The notes under the pieces were generated by a model that was not told the DNA's origin, did no database searches, and saw only the letters and a list, made by a program, of their open reading frames with translations. Positions 1 to 38,265 of a stretch of 64,000 nucleotides of DNA are shown piece by piece. Made by a program: the position numbers and the translations under genes. Source of the stretch: Chiridota heheva (taxonomy: Eukaryota > Echinodermata > Holothuroidea > Apodida > Chiridotidae). The DNA lies in assembly GCA_020152595.1 (NCBI GenBank), contig JAIGNY010000166.1:220814-284813 (forward strand). The letters run 5' to 3'. Within the stretch, counting starts at the first letter, position 1. The number at the start of each line of letters is the position of its first letter.

Positions 1-200
1 ACATGACAAAATCAGCACTGAAGTAAAAAGATGGAGATGGATTGGTCATGTGATGCGCATGAGCTCTAATTAAGCACTGTGTGATAGCTATAACATGGAA
101 ACTAGAGGGAAGAAGAAAAGTTGGTCTTCCTAGAACAACCTGGAAAAGGACAATTGAGAAGGAGAGGAAAGTAATGGGATGGAGCTCATGGACAGTGCTC
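1..200 (+). mobile_element. RTE-type LINE remnant (C-terminal end of reverse transcriptase)
   Basis: Near the left edge frame 2 reads KRWRWIGHVMRM, then after frame breaks a second stretch reads TWKRTIEKERKVMGW. This tryptophan- and arginine-rich pattern is characteristic of the extreme C-terminus of RTE-type endonuclease/reverse transcriptases. Stops and frameshifts interrupt it, so it is a dead fragment; the rest of the copy would lie to the left of the window. A related fragment is at 33815-34105. Confidence 0.65.
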
Positions 201-680
201 CGGAAAATGCTCCCGAACCCATAGGTTGCTACCCCCCTCCCTGTTTGACGTTTTTATGTCTCATTGACTTAGTGTGTGCATAATTATTGCCTTACGGGTA
301 CAGCTAATTAGAGGTGGCTAATCAAAATTTGATATAGAATATCGCATATCAAACGAAAGGTCTAATAGTTCCCTGTACCCCAGGGGTTAATAATTGTGAA
401 AAATTTGATATTTATGGGCGTATTTAGCCCAAATTGCTCCCCATGGCACGGGGATCACTAGAAAAATTCTCAGACTTTGTTACTCTGCAAAAACGGCTGA
501 TTTAGTCTACTTAATTTAATTCGATTCCGAATTTTTTGACAGCCTGGTCACCCCCCTGATGAACAAAGATGTAGCGGAGGAAAATGCTCCAGAACCCATA
601 GGTTGCCACCCATAGGTTGCCACCCATAGGAAGCCAGACAAGTAGCAAATAACAGAGTCCAGTCGAAAGAGTGCACTGCA
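201..680. other. Non-coding, no gene seen
   Basis: AT-rich sequence without a convincing open frame or exon. A short phrase around CCCATAGGTTGC recurs at about 220-235 and 595-630, which suggests degenerate repeat content. Confidence 0.5.
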
Positions 681-845
681 GCCTTATGGGCCAGGAGGCC
701 TAAAGTGACTACGTAGGTAGCCTTATGGGCCCAGGAGGCCTGAAGTGACTAGGTAGGTAGCCTTATGGGCCAGGAGGCCTGAAGTGACTAGGTAGGTAGC
801 CTTATGGGCCAGATGGCCTGAAGTGACTAGGTAGGTAGGTAGGTA
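681..845. repeat. Tandem repeat, about 40-bp unit, 4 copies
   Basis: Four consecutive near-identical units starting GCCTTATGGGCC and ending in GTGACTAGGTAGGTAG occupy this stretch. The last unit carries extra GGTA copies. It is a minisatellite beyond the last visible exon of gene 1. Confidence 0.9.
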
Positions 846-1420
846 AAGGTTTTTCTTGCCCGCATAAAAATGACTTTTGTACTGAGTCCATGTCATCATT
901 ATTATGTCATCACAGCACTTCCTGTACTAATCTTTATGCATTTCTTTGAAAATCAATTGGCAAATTTTCATAATCTAAATGTAAGTTACAAGAACAAATT
1001 AGAAAACACTACTGTAAATTTTATTCCAAACTATTCTTAATAATTTTGAAGAAAACAATGTTTCCAATCATTTAGAAAATATGAAAATAATGTTCAAATA
1101 AATACATAAAGAATAGTACAGACGTGCTGTGATGACTAAGACTCAGACCAACAATCTCTTTACGCAGATAGGAAAAGTCTTTAAAATTCAATAACTTCTT
1201 GTAGGAATAAGATATTAACTTGATTTTTCACCAATTTGTTTTTTTTTTTTTTATGGTCCTCTATCAAATATATTAAAATGAAATTTAATCGGAAAATTCC
1301 TTCAAACAAACAAATCGGTGAAAATATCAAGTTAATATCTTATTTTGTTTGGGAATTACTGCATTTTAAAAAATTCACCAGTGACTCAAAAAGTGAACAG
1401 TGCAGTGTGTCCATGGTGTC
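846..1420. repeat. Fold-back repeat, family FB-1 (damaged copy with secondary palindrome)
   Basis: The left arm (about 850-975: CCGCATAA, ACTGAGTC, GTCATCA, TCTTTATGCATTTCTT) is the imperfect reverse complement of 1080-1175. This matches the architecture of the full copy at 62048-62613. A second palindrome follows: 1185-1245 (TAAGATATTAACTTGATTT) is mirrored at 1310-1365. It looks like a fold-back or MITE-type element rearranged after insertion. No protein is encoded; the 62-residue open frame here is chance. Confidence 0.7.
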
Positions 1421-1477
1421 ATAATTGCAGAATCAAAAAAATTCTTTATATCAAATTTATTTTTCTTTCATAGGAGA

Positions 1478-1790
1478 ATAGGTAGCTCAGTTGGCAGAGC
1501 TGAGCTGAGCACGGCTGAGATGCTGAGGGTCCGGGTTCAAGCCTCGGTCAGGTCTAACTAGATTTTTCCACAACTATACAGACAGATACGCCGAACATCA
1601 AAGCGTTTCGTCTGCAGCTCCTACTCCTCATTCAGCTGTTGAAAAAAACGACAATGGTTGAATGGCGCACACCGTCCTTCGGAGGGGACGTTAAGCTGTC
1701 TGTCCCAGCGGCAGGAGAGCCTGGTTCTCTGAAGACTATTCGAGAAGAGAAGCGTTAAAACACCATTGAACCCCATTCACTTTTCCTTTC
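1478..1790 (+). mobile_element. tRNA-derived SINE
   Basis: A tRNA-like head carries an A box (TAGCTCAGTTGG at about 1482) and a B box (GGGTTCAAGCC at about 1532), the internal RNA polymerase III promoter. A tRNA-unrelated body follows, with a GC-rich module around 1672-1705 (CGCACACCGTCC, GGGGACGTTAAG, CTGTCC). The same module ends the SINE at 7130-7437. The extra bases between the boxes and the long 3' body argue against a functional tRNA gene. Confidence 0.75.
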
Positions 1791-1924
1791 AAGTACTAAG
1801 TTAATGTGCACCCATAGGCAGCCGGAGAACTAGTCTGTTATTTGTAGAGCGCATTTGAATAGTTCTTTAAAAAACTAGAAAATGTGCCATATAAATTCCA
1901 CATATCATATAGACAAGACTACAA

Positions 1925-2760
1925 GGTATATACATGAGCAGATTGGCAAAGCATGTTCTCAATAATTAATCAAAATAAAATACAAAATGTTTCCAATATT
2001 TTAAAAGCAAGAAATTCATATTCAAAGAAAAAAATGAAAATTGTCTTCAAGTATGCCATCACACTGTACACTGCATTCAAGTATGCCATCACACTGTACA
2101 CTGCATTCAAGTATGACATCACACTGTACACTACATTCAAGTATGCCATCGCACTGTACACTACATTCAAGTATGCCATCACACTGTACACTACATTCAA
2201 GTATGCCATCACACTGTACACTGCATTCAAGTATGACATCACACTGTACACTACATTCAAGTATGCCATCGCACTGTACACTACATTTAAGTATGCCATT
2301 ACACTGTACACTACATTCAAGTATGCCATCACACTGCACACTACATTCAAGTATGCCATCACACTATACACTGCATTTAAGTATGCCATTACACCATACA
2401 CTACATTTAAGTATGCCATCACACTGTACACTACATTCAAGTATGCCATCACACTATACACTGCATTTAAGTATGCCATTACACCATACACTACATTTAA
2501 GTATGCCATCACACTGTACACTACATTCAAGTATGCCATCACACTGTACACTGCATTCAAGTATGCCATCACACTGTACACTACATTCAAGTATGCCATC
2601 ACACTGTACACTGCATTCAAGTATGCCATCACACTGTACACTGCAAAGTCACTTTTCAACGCGCTGGTAAAATTTGAAATACAAAAAACTCCTTAACTGA
2701 ATAAGACATTAATCAACAAGGTTTTTCGCCAATTTGTTTCTTTAATTGTCAAACTTTGAT
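1925..2760. repeat. FB-1 family copy interrupted by an internal minisatellite
   Basis: Sequence at 1925-2045 (ACATGAGCAGAT, AAAGCATG, AATGTTTCCAATA, AATTGTCTT) and 2646-2760 (CTTTTCAACGCGCTGGT, CACCAATTTG-like) matches the two halves of FB-1 copies seen intact at 18395-18715 and 25600-25840. Between the halves the element's GTATGCCATCACACTGTACA segment is amplified 20-fold (2046-2645). The copy sits within 150 bp of the donor of exon 13. Confidence 0.75.
2046..2645. repeat. 30-bp minisatellite, exactly 20 units
   Basis: A 30-bp unit (core AAGTATGCCATCACACTGTA) repeats 20 times over 600 bp without a single indel. Variant units recur with periods of four units (units 3-4 equal 7-8) and three units (units 11-13 equal 14-16), so larger blocks were duplicated. 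Because 30 is a multiple of three, open frames of 105-247 codons appear on both strands; they are products of the periodicity and not genes. Confidence 0.95.
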
Positions 2761-2892
2761 CAGCTAAAGCCCCAAAACAAAAATTATTATTTTCAAAATC
2801 AAAAACTCCTTTAACAAATACATAGTAATGGCAACACGTCCATAGACCACCTTTTTTTTTTCTTTTTTTCTCCGAAATAAATAAATACAAAC

Positions 2893-29639
<26,747 letters not shown>

Positions 29640-31114
29640 GTTTACAAATGCACTTCCCAAAGATTATGGATGATGACTTCTATTAAGCTGCTTTCACAGA
29701 ACGCTCTGTAGATCAAGACATCTTTTTCTCTGTCAGCATCAAATATTACAGACACTTTAGTGAGATGTATTACCGAAAGCTGTGAATAAGAAGAGCAACA
29801 TGGTTTAAAGATCTCAACAGATAAGCTCAGCAATTGGCTCGATTATTTCAACATTATTGCCTCGTGAAATTGACACAAGAACCCCAACATAATTTTACGG
29901 ATTTTTTGCCATTTAAGCAAAAACAGAGGCCTAATTCTATTTTCCATACCATTACAAAAATCCGATTCTACAATCTAGTATTGTGTTATTATCAAAATAA
30001 TAAAGTCATAAGCTCATGATACCTGAAGGTAAAAAATCCTAGTACTGTATAGTGGTAAACTGCAATATATACAGTTTCGTGATAAACCTTGGAAGCACAG
30101 TTTTGAAGAAAAGATACACTTTTATAGATGATTAACAATGGAATAGTACTACTGTAAGTGCTGACCTACAAAATGGCGCAGTAACTTAAATAAAAACGAA
30201 AGTATTGTAAAGTGTTGAGTGTAAACATAGGGGTGAGGCTCTGAATCTGTGTGAATAAAGAAAGAATTTGATTACGGAAAAGGGTTTTAAGTCTATAAAT
30301 AATACCAATGTTTCTAGAAATTATAGCGATAACTTTTCGAATAAGGGATTTCCAGCTATGGTTATTATCAATTTAAAAATACATTTTTTTTTTATTTCCC
30401 TTTCAGATAAAGTGCTAAAGTATATCTTAAAAGATAAATAATGTAATGACCACACCTATATCATTTCTTTTAATACTTGCCGTTAATACTTTATCCGACA
30501 AAAGATCATAACTCCCAGGTTTAATAATCCCAGACCATTTTGGGCTGGAATCATCTCTTAATTAATGTGCTTTTCGAAAGTACTAAACAAATATTAGCTT
30601 TTTGCTGAGTGTCACACATTGAAAATATTTCACTTCCCTCTGGGGCGGGGAGGTTAATAAACAATTTTTTGCCATAAATTTTCATTAATTCATTTTAAAA
30701 GGCTAATAAATGGACTTAAGATTTCACTATTGCAGTATTTAACACCACTATGGGATTCAAGATTTCTAAATTCTAAGTCTGTATCATGTTTAAAACTAGT
30801 AGTAACAACATTCCAGAATTGTGAATTTTATAAAAACTTCAAAATGGCAGCTATTTACGATTGTAGGACTTCCGTTCGCCAATTTTTGAGGATTGGTATC
30901 TTCAGAACCGATAAATAATATACGCTAAAATTGTGCTGGGCTTATAGCCATGGTACTATGTAACTTCACTTCAAATTTGATCAAATTCTGAGATTGTGGT
31001 TGTTGGGATTCAAGATTTCCAAATTCTAAGTCTGTATCATGTTTAAAACTGGTAGTAACATTTGACTTGGCATGAGGTTTTAAATGCTTTGATAAAATTA
31101 AGTAAAATCTCCCA
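29640..31114. other. Upstream region of gene 1, promoter not resolved
   Basis: An in-frame stop sits just upstream of the gene 1 ATG, so the 5' UTR starts here or is spliced in from farther up. No TATA box or initiator can be assigned with confidence. A direct repeat of about 60 bp (GGGATTCAAGATTTC, TCTGTATCATGTTTAAAACT) lies at 30750-30808 and 31003-31061. Confidence 0.5.
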
Positions 31115-31915
31115 AATCCCCGTAGAACCTTTGTACTGATGCCCGCCATGTTTGCTTGGCGCCGCTCATTAATGGCTGGCCATACGAGGGTTAAGATCTT
31201 TATGAAAACGAAACCATTTGACCTGTTTTTCGCCGACAATACTTAATCATGATGTTTGAAGCCCATCCCTGTCTTCAAAAATTGTTTTTACAGGAATTTT
31301 TGTTCATTTTATCGAAGCAATTACTAGATGTTTTTTCTCTGCATAAAATTTGACTAACAAGCTCTCCAGAGCACGGTCAAAGTTCAAAACATTGCTATCG
31401 GGGCTATAACATTTTAGCAGGTGTAGTATGTTTAAGATGTTTGAGAAAAAAAGATAAGATAATACTTACAAAGTATATTATCTAAACATTTCTTGATGTT
31501 TTATTTATTTGTTTTCGCACACAGTTTACTAACTAAAACTATTTAATTCAATTCTTATGAACAAAAAAATTGTTGTCAGAGAAAAATCAACCTGCAGTTT
31601 CGTGGAACATCCTTGTAAAACTTATTTGCGGAGGTTTGAATTGTTGAAAACAAACTTGCAGTGACTAGACAAGATGGCCACCAAAACATGAATCGGGGAA
31701 CTTTTTTCCCATCGTGGTGGCAAATAGGTAAAGCTTAAAGGTTGTTTTGAAAAGTGTATCATTTAGACTAAATTGGTATTTTCCAAAAAGTAAGTTATTT
31801 TTCAATCATCAATTTTCTACAACATGTGAATTCTTAAAAATATAGGAATTGTATGCAATCCTCGAACGGCAATCACAATGTCAACCATACTGAGGGATGT
31901 GTATAACAACTAGGG
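31115..31915. repeat. Segmental duplication, copy 1
   Basis: Collinear with 32575-33425 for about 800 bp. Shared blocks include GCCCATCC, GCTATCGGGGCTATAA, ACATTTCTTG, GTTTTATTTATTTGTTTT, CAAAAAGTAAGTTATTT and AATGTCAACCATACTGAGGG. No open frame is conserved between the copies. Confidence 0.85.
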
Positions 31916-32574
31916 GAGTACTAGTCTAGTTAGCTCGAGAACCCTCTAGCTTTGATGATGTTGATACAAATAATAACCTTCAGCAGTGTTATATGTCGCT
32001 TGAGATTTGCTTTTGTTTTGAATTGATACCGTCCACAGCTAGAGGTAAATTAGCGAAAATCATAAATGACTTTTAAATGTAAATTAGCGAAAATCATAAA
32101 TGACTTTTAAATGACTTTTAAATAACACATACATACTTTCAACTCGATTTTACCATAATACGGAAACTTTCACCAAAAACCTAGGACAATCTGTAAGAAA
32201 GTTGCTCAAAGAAAATAGCCATTTTGAAGAATGACCTAATTTAAACAAAACGGAAGTGTTTTACAAACTACGCTAACTCGAAATAGACGCACATTAATAA
32301 TATATTAATTCCATATTACTCGCAGAGATGTATATTCAACACCTTACATACGCCATTTAAAGTTACAATAGACACTGTATTAACTTTCCTGGTTCCTGAT
32401 TGGCTATTGTCACATTACGTTGCTGACGTCTTTTGACAAACTGCGAACAATCACTTACAAAAACTTCTGTGAGAACTTGATGTGGATTGGTGTGAATGAC
32501 TGTTTTTTTTGCAAAATTACCTTTTATCATAATTGTTTTTTTGTGGATTCATAGCAAGTTAACATCTCTACTAG

Positions 32575-33425
32575 CACTTCCCGTAGTACCATCGGACTGA
32601 TGCCGGCCGTGTTAGTATAGCTGCCGTTATAGTGATGGCTGGCTGTCGAGGGTACTATAAAAACCTATACCCTGCTTTACTTTTTTAAGCCATGTGTTAA
32701 AACATAGGAATATCTCAGTTTTAAGATCTTTGTGAAATTAAAAACATTTTACCTTTTTCTTCACCCACAATGCTTGTTCATGATGCTTAAAGCCCATCCA
32801 TGTCTTCAAAAACTGTTTATACGGTGATCTTAGTTACTTTTATCAAAGTATTTAGTGGACTACTTTTCATTCAGTAAACGTACGGTCAAACTTCAAAATA
32901 CTGCTATCAGGGCTATAAAATTTTAGCGGGGGGAATATGTTTGAGATTATTTGAGGGGGAAAAAATAAAGATAATACCTATAAAGTACAATTATATAATT
33001 TAAACATTTCTTGGTGTTTTATTTATTTGTTTTTGCACACAGTTTTTATACTAAAACTATGTAAAAAATTGTATGAACCAAAAAAAATGTTGTCAGTGAA
33101 TAATCAACTTGCAGCTTAGTGGAATATTCTACTTATTTGCGGACGTTTGAATAGTTGATCACAAACTCACGGTGACTAAGAAAGATGACGACCAAAACAT
33201 CAAATCAGGGAACTCTATCCTGTCATGGTACTATATAAGTAAAAATTTAGGATTTTTTTTTTTTGGAAAAGTGTATTACTGTATTTAGATTAACTGGTAG
33301 AAAAATATCCAAAAAGTAAGTTATTTTCAATCATCAACTTTCTATGTGTGAATTTTAAATAACAGGAATTATATACAATCTATAACAACCCTCATACGGC
33401 AATCCCAATGTCAACCATACTGAGG
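32575..33425. repeat. Segmental duplication, copy 2
   Basis: Partner of 31115-31915, same orientation, about 1.5 kb away, with many substitutions and small indels. It is likely an old tandem duplication or two insertions of one unknown repeat. Confidence 0.85.
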
Positions 33426-33814
33426 GATATGCAAACATTCATACAATTTCCATGTGAATAGAGAATTTCCAATGTGGGTATTTTTGTTACAAAAAATTGC
33501 TTTTAATTCCCACTCAATGTCTGGTGGGAATTCTGTACAAAGTGCACAAGCTGAGATCGTAATTCCCTCGAACTGTGTGGCACTGGCAGGGCCTAATAAC
33601 AAACAAATGCAAAATGTCAAAAATTGAATAAAAATGGATGCCCAACCCACTATCACTATCAGAGGAATCTCGGACTAGGCTACTACTAACGTTAGTGTGA
33701 GTTAATAATAGGCTACATTAGGATTTGAAAAACCTCAAATTTTAATTCTTATTAAAATTTAGCAATAATGAATTAGGCCTATACGAAAGAGCACAGACCA
33801 TACCAATAAGTAAG
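33426..33814. other. Intergenic, nothing recognised
   Basis: No gene or repeat could be supported here. Confidence 0.4.
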
Positions 33815-34105
33815 TTTATCTATACAAGGAGGTGGAGATGGATCAGGCATGTATTAAGAAGAGAAGATGGCAATCATGCTAAGAAGTAAGATCACACTGT
33901 CCTGGGTACCAGAACTTGGCAGTAGGAAGTAGGAAAAGATGGCGGTCCTAAGTAACTTGGAGAAGGACAATGGAGAAAGAAAGAGAAGAGCCTGGATGGA
34001 ATATTTGGATGGAAGCAACAGTAGGCCTATGTGCAAGAGACAGAAATAAATGGAAGAAGCTACTTTACGAAACTTCAATCTCCAGTTAGCAGAGGAGAGC
34101 GGTAA
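33815..34105 (+). mobile_element. RTE-type LINE remnant (reverse transcriptase C-terminus)
   Basis: Plus-strand reads include RRWRWIRHVLRRED (about 33827) and, after frame breaks, LCARDRNKWKKLLYE near 34030-34075. It is the same C-terminal signature as at 1-200. The copy is truncated and full of stops. Confidence 0.7.
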
Positions 34106-35029
34106 GATTAATTCATATTAAAAAACTTTCGAATCGCAGGTAGGCTAATATGCCAAAGAACGGTAATGATGATTTAGATCATTGTACAATATATTGTCGA
34201 TAAGAGCTCTGAGTAGGCCTAATTCTTATTGGTGTTATAATGCTTAAAACTTGAAGAAATGAGACTAAATGTAAATAAATTTGTCGTGTAATTGGTACTA
34301 CGTTAACGTTAGGTATAAGTTGTACAGAACGACGAAATATTTTTTTACTGCAAACAACAAGAGCATTATTTTATGATATTTACATTCAAATCTTGTTCTT
34401 CGATATCACAAAACGCACATAATCATCACAAATCCAACTTTCAGCATGATCTAGTCAGAGAATGCGGAACAGACCGCCGGAGAATGCTGCACGGTTTACA
34501 TGTATCAATCATTGTATGATGTAGGCCTACATATAATTTCAGTCAAACACGCAAGCAACTTGCTTAATTAACGCTTGAAAATATTTATTATGAGTCACAT
34601 CATGTACAAATCGCATACATCAAAATAATTATACATAAATTGAAAGAACGTTTTAGTTTTCTGAGCTATTTCGAGTGTACGAGTACGCTTGTGTGTAAAG
34701 AATAATCTGCATTGAAGAGTTTAAATACCCTCAAAAAGGCTATAAAACATTCAGATTAAGCAATTTTATTGCAAGAAGATTTGTTCTCTTTTTTCCTTCC
34801 TCAGCAAAAAAAGATGCGCAAGTTCTTTTAAAAGCATCAAGTTCTAGAGTGAAAAAATATTGCTTTGAAAGTTACGCAATACTTAATCTAAACTTCACGT
34901 ACTTCAAGGTATGTTATTTAGACGCAATTCGTTGCAAAGGACGCTGAAATGGTGTTTACCAACTAGTTTGACAAGTCAACAGCTTGATCTGGAAATTATT
35001 ACCTCAGCATCCCTTTAACGAATTTTAAA
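34106..35029. other. Intergenic, nothing recognised
   Basis: AT-rich sequence without exons, RNA genes or clear repeats. Confidence 0.4.
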
Positions 35030-35345
35030 GGATTAGTTCAGGGGTCAGGCAAGATTCTTTATGAAAAGGGACTATACCAAAGAAACAAAATGGTGAAGAA
35101 AGCAATCAAAAATCTGATTATGTTAAGGAGATATTTAGGTTTAAAGTGTGGTATCATTTGTGTAGAAACGACTGAAATCAAACTACATGTGATGTCACAG
35201 CCTCAGTTTCCTCAAAGTTTTTTTTCTTTCTTTTTCATACGAATTCTTTCATATTTTTCCTACGATTTTGTGGCTTAAAAGCAATTGGATATATCAGGAA
35301 AGTAGTAAAACAGCCTAGTAAGGGTAATTATAATTTGCCATCTGA
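35030..35345 (+). repeat. Fold-back family FB-2, one arm
   Basis: It starts AAAGGATTAGTTCAGGGGTC and contains AAGAAACAAAATGGTGAAGA, GAGATATTTAGGTTTAAAG, GTAGAAACGACTGAAATCA and CGATTTTGTGGC. The same arm is at 56535 and 57605 (same orientation) and reversed at 47515 and 57995. Confidence 0.8.
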
Positions 35346-35489
35346 AGAAAGTCCAAGGAAAAATAATAATAATTCAAGTAGTAAAAAAGTAAATACATTT
35401 TATGTAAAATACATTAACGCCAACATTCCATATTAGACTTATTACACCAGCCATTTCTGCACGGATCAGACAGAGCTTTCAACTTGAAT

Positions 35490-36330
35490 ATCTCCTAAAC
35501 ACACATGGATTATGATTTTTTTCTCATACTATTGATATCGATTTGCCACGCAAACATCTTAACAGATAATTTTACTCCATTGTTAAACATAAGATAATTA
35601 AAGCACTAGTACCACCCAATTATTAAGCACGCATTATGTAGAGAAATGATGTCTCGATCGGGTCTCTTTGTCAAACACAAGGACCTTAAAACAAAGGATC
35701 TATATTGATCCAATAAACACACAAGGATTATGATTTTTTCTTTCATACTATTGATATCGATTTACCACGCAAACACATCTTCACAGATAAAGAAAGGATC
35801 TATATTGATCCAATAAACACACCTGGATTATGAATATTTTTTCTCATACTATTGATATCGATTTGCCATGCAAACATCTTCACAGATACCCCATTGTTAT
35901 ATCATCACATTCTGACCACCCAATTATTAAGCACGCATTATGTACAGAAATGATATATCGATCGGTTCTCTTTGTCAAACAAAAGGACATTTAAACAAAG
36001 GATCTAAAATTGTTCCAATAAACACACATGGATTATGAATTAAAAAAAATCATACTATTAATATCGATTTACCACGCAAACACATCTTCACAGATAAAGA
36101 AAGGATCTGTACATAATGCGTGTTCAATAATTGGGTGGTAACAGTACTAGTGCTTAGATTATTTTATGTTTAGGAATGGAGTAAAATTATCTGTTAAGAT
36201 GAAACCTGTTTCGGTGGTCAAGAATTGACTGATCGATGATTATGCATGGCGAAATGATAAGAAAACACATTCATAATCCATGTGTGTTTATTGGATCAAT
36301 ATAAATCCTTTGTTTAAATGTCCTTGATGT
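35490..36330. repeat. Mosaic of direct and inverted repeats
   Basis: Blocks CCAATAAACACACATGGATT, ATTGATATCGATTTGCCA and CAATTATTAAGCACGCATTA recur directly at about 35500, 35705, 35810, 35930 and 36015. The right part (36108-36330) carries the reverse complements (TAATGCGTGTTCAATAATTG, AATCCATGTGTGTTTATTGG). The segment can fold on itself over several hundred bases. Confidence 0.85.
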
Positions 36331-37490
36331 CTGTTACCATGAAATAAGGCATGAAATACGAATATTAAATAATGGTATTGATCTATTACATACGTAACAT
36401 CATTTTGAATTCATCCGATTGGTCACTTAATAGTGTGATGACCATATATGGCAATAGTATCGAATGCCATTCAAGACTGAACATTTAAAAGCGGGGTGGA
36501 GATTTTGTGTTATCATTCATAGCAATCGTCCGCTACACTAAGAACTACTACGTGTTATTGAGTTATAACGTGTTGGCATTGCGATACTTACTGTGGTGTA
36601 TTGTGTGCATACTGCGTGTTGGATTACCACGACTCAGAGAGAGACCAATCGTCGTCGTTTAGGAGAACAGCAGGGGTGGTGGACTATGAGCCTGATCCTC
36701 AGGGTTGCGTTATTCATTAGTGTCTCGCTCAAATAAATCTGCCACTGTAATTACTTTCAGGATTTGAATATGGTAAGTGTGTTTCAGGTTTTTTTAAAGT
36801 TGATGGCTGGCAATAACATGTGAATTGATAGATTGGTTTATGAATTGTTTGAAATTATCCCGGGATGATACACGCCAACAGTCACAAGGAAGAAAACACA
36901 CCTTGCTTACCCTTGATACGCTAGACTTGCCTGATGTTAGACGGGGGTAGCGACTGTATTTTCGTCAACCTCGCATAGGGCAATATAACTCGGGCGAAAT
37001 CGGGTTTAAGTAGTGCTTTGGCACGGTGCAAGGTTCGTCGACGTTCCGTCGTCATGGCGGTTCCCTCCGGACAGTCCTAGACTGGCCGATGGTCACATAC
37101 AACATAATACACATCATAACGTCATAGATACTTTTGTCCCATTCTCAAGGCAATGACGTCATTATCGCGTGTACGCAATAAAGTCTCTTGCTTTTTAACC
37201 CATTTCTTTCGTTTTTTACTACTTTTTTTCTTCAAATTATCCTCTCAAAAGTGGATGGTTGAGAAAAAAGAGCGCTCAAGGAATCTCAAAAACTGAAGTA
37301 CACATCAAAATGCCTTCTTAAAATTGACGCCCTAAAAAAAGTCATTGGAATTTCAAGAAATGGTTTTCAAAAAGTGCATGCTCAAATATAATGTTTGAGG
37401 AAAAAACTTCAGGGGGCGTGGTTTGGAATCAAGTCCCACCCCTTTTACAGCGCAGTTCTGACAAAACTCTCACAATGAAGCCTCCCGTTG
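36331..37490. other. Intergenic sequence with GC-richer islands
   Basis: About 36400-36475 (GTGATGACCATATATGGCAA) matches 38770-38815. The block at 36880-37085 is distinctly GC-richer than its surroundings (GGTTCGTCGACGTTCCGTCG) but contains no frame or RNA I recognise. It could be a piece of a transposable element. Confidence 0.45.
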
Positions 37491-38265
37491 ACGCCATTTT
37501 TTCCCGTTAAAAACGTAGTGTTGTCCGATTATTCCCACGATGAAGTCCCCGTAGACCCCCGTATTTCGCATTAAAGCGCAATTCTGTCCTGTCATTCCCC
37601 GTTAGACGCCAGCTTTGTCCTCTCAAATAAAAAAACGGTTGAGCAAAAAACTGCCACAAATGACAGTGTTTCAGAAAAATTGTTTCTCAAATGAGTGTTT
37701 CAGAAAAATTGTTTCTTAAATGAGGAGTGTCAGAAAAAGAGGTCTTCTGAAATCAGTCACGTTTTTATAATATTGTCGCTCAAATTTTGCTCCCTGTGCA
37801 AAGTCAATGGGATGTGAAAATGAAATTTTGTTCTCAAATCGTACACGTTTAGAAAATATCGCCGCTCAAATCGTTAGACGCCATTTTTTCCGTTAAAAAA
37901 GTAGTTTTGTCTGATTATTCCCACGATGAAGCCCCCGTAGACCCCCGTATTTCGCATTTAAGCGCATTTCTGTCCTGTTATTCCCCCTTAGACGCCAGCT
38001 TTGTCCTCTCAAATAAAAAACAATTGAGCAAAAAACTGCCTCAAATGACAGTGTTTCAGAAAAATTGTTTCTCAAATGAGTGTTTCAGAAAAATTGTTTC
38101 TCAAATGAGGTGTCAGAAAAAAATATGTTTTCTGAAATCAGTCACGTTTTCAAAATAATGTCGCTCAAATTTTGCTCTCTGTGCAAAGTTAATGGGATTT
38201 AAAGATAAAATTTCGTTCTCAGTTCGTACACGTTTAGAAAAATATCGCCGCTCAAATCACACCGT
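37491..38265. repeat. Tandem duplication, unit about 385 bp, 2 copies
   Basis: 37492-37877 and 37878-38262 share GACGCCATTTTTTCC, ATTCCCACGATGAAG, GTAGACCCCCGTATTTCGCA, TAGACGCCAGCTTTGTCCTC and CAGAAAAATTGTTTCTCAAA in order. Inside each unit the last phrase is itself doubled. Confidence 0.88.

Noticed and set aside
1478-1560. Possible tRNA gene
   Set aside because: The A and B boxes are present, but the spacing is inflated by a GAGCTGAGCTGAG-type insertion and no cloverleaf closes. It is part of a SINE.
2046-2645. CRISPR-like array
   Set aside because: Units are directly contiguous without unique spacers, and the DNA is animal.
1953-2696. Open frames of 105-247 codons on both strands
   Set aside because: They follow the 30-bp minisatellite, which is a multiple of three and has no stops in several frames.
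20-2890. Search for exon 14 of gene 1
   Set aside because: No cysteine-rich minus-strand segment with a phase 0 acceptor is present. The next exon must lie to the left.
36880-37085. GC-rich island considered as an rRNA or snRNA piece
   Set aside because: I could not match it to any conserved rRNA or snRNA core, and no internal promoter or stem pattern was evident.
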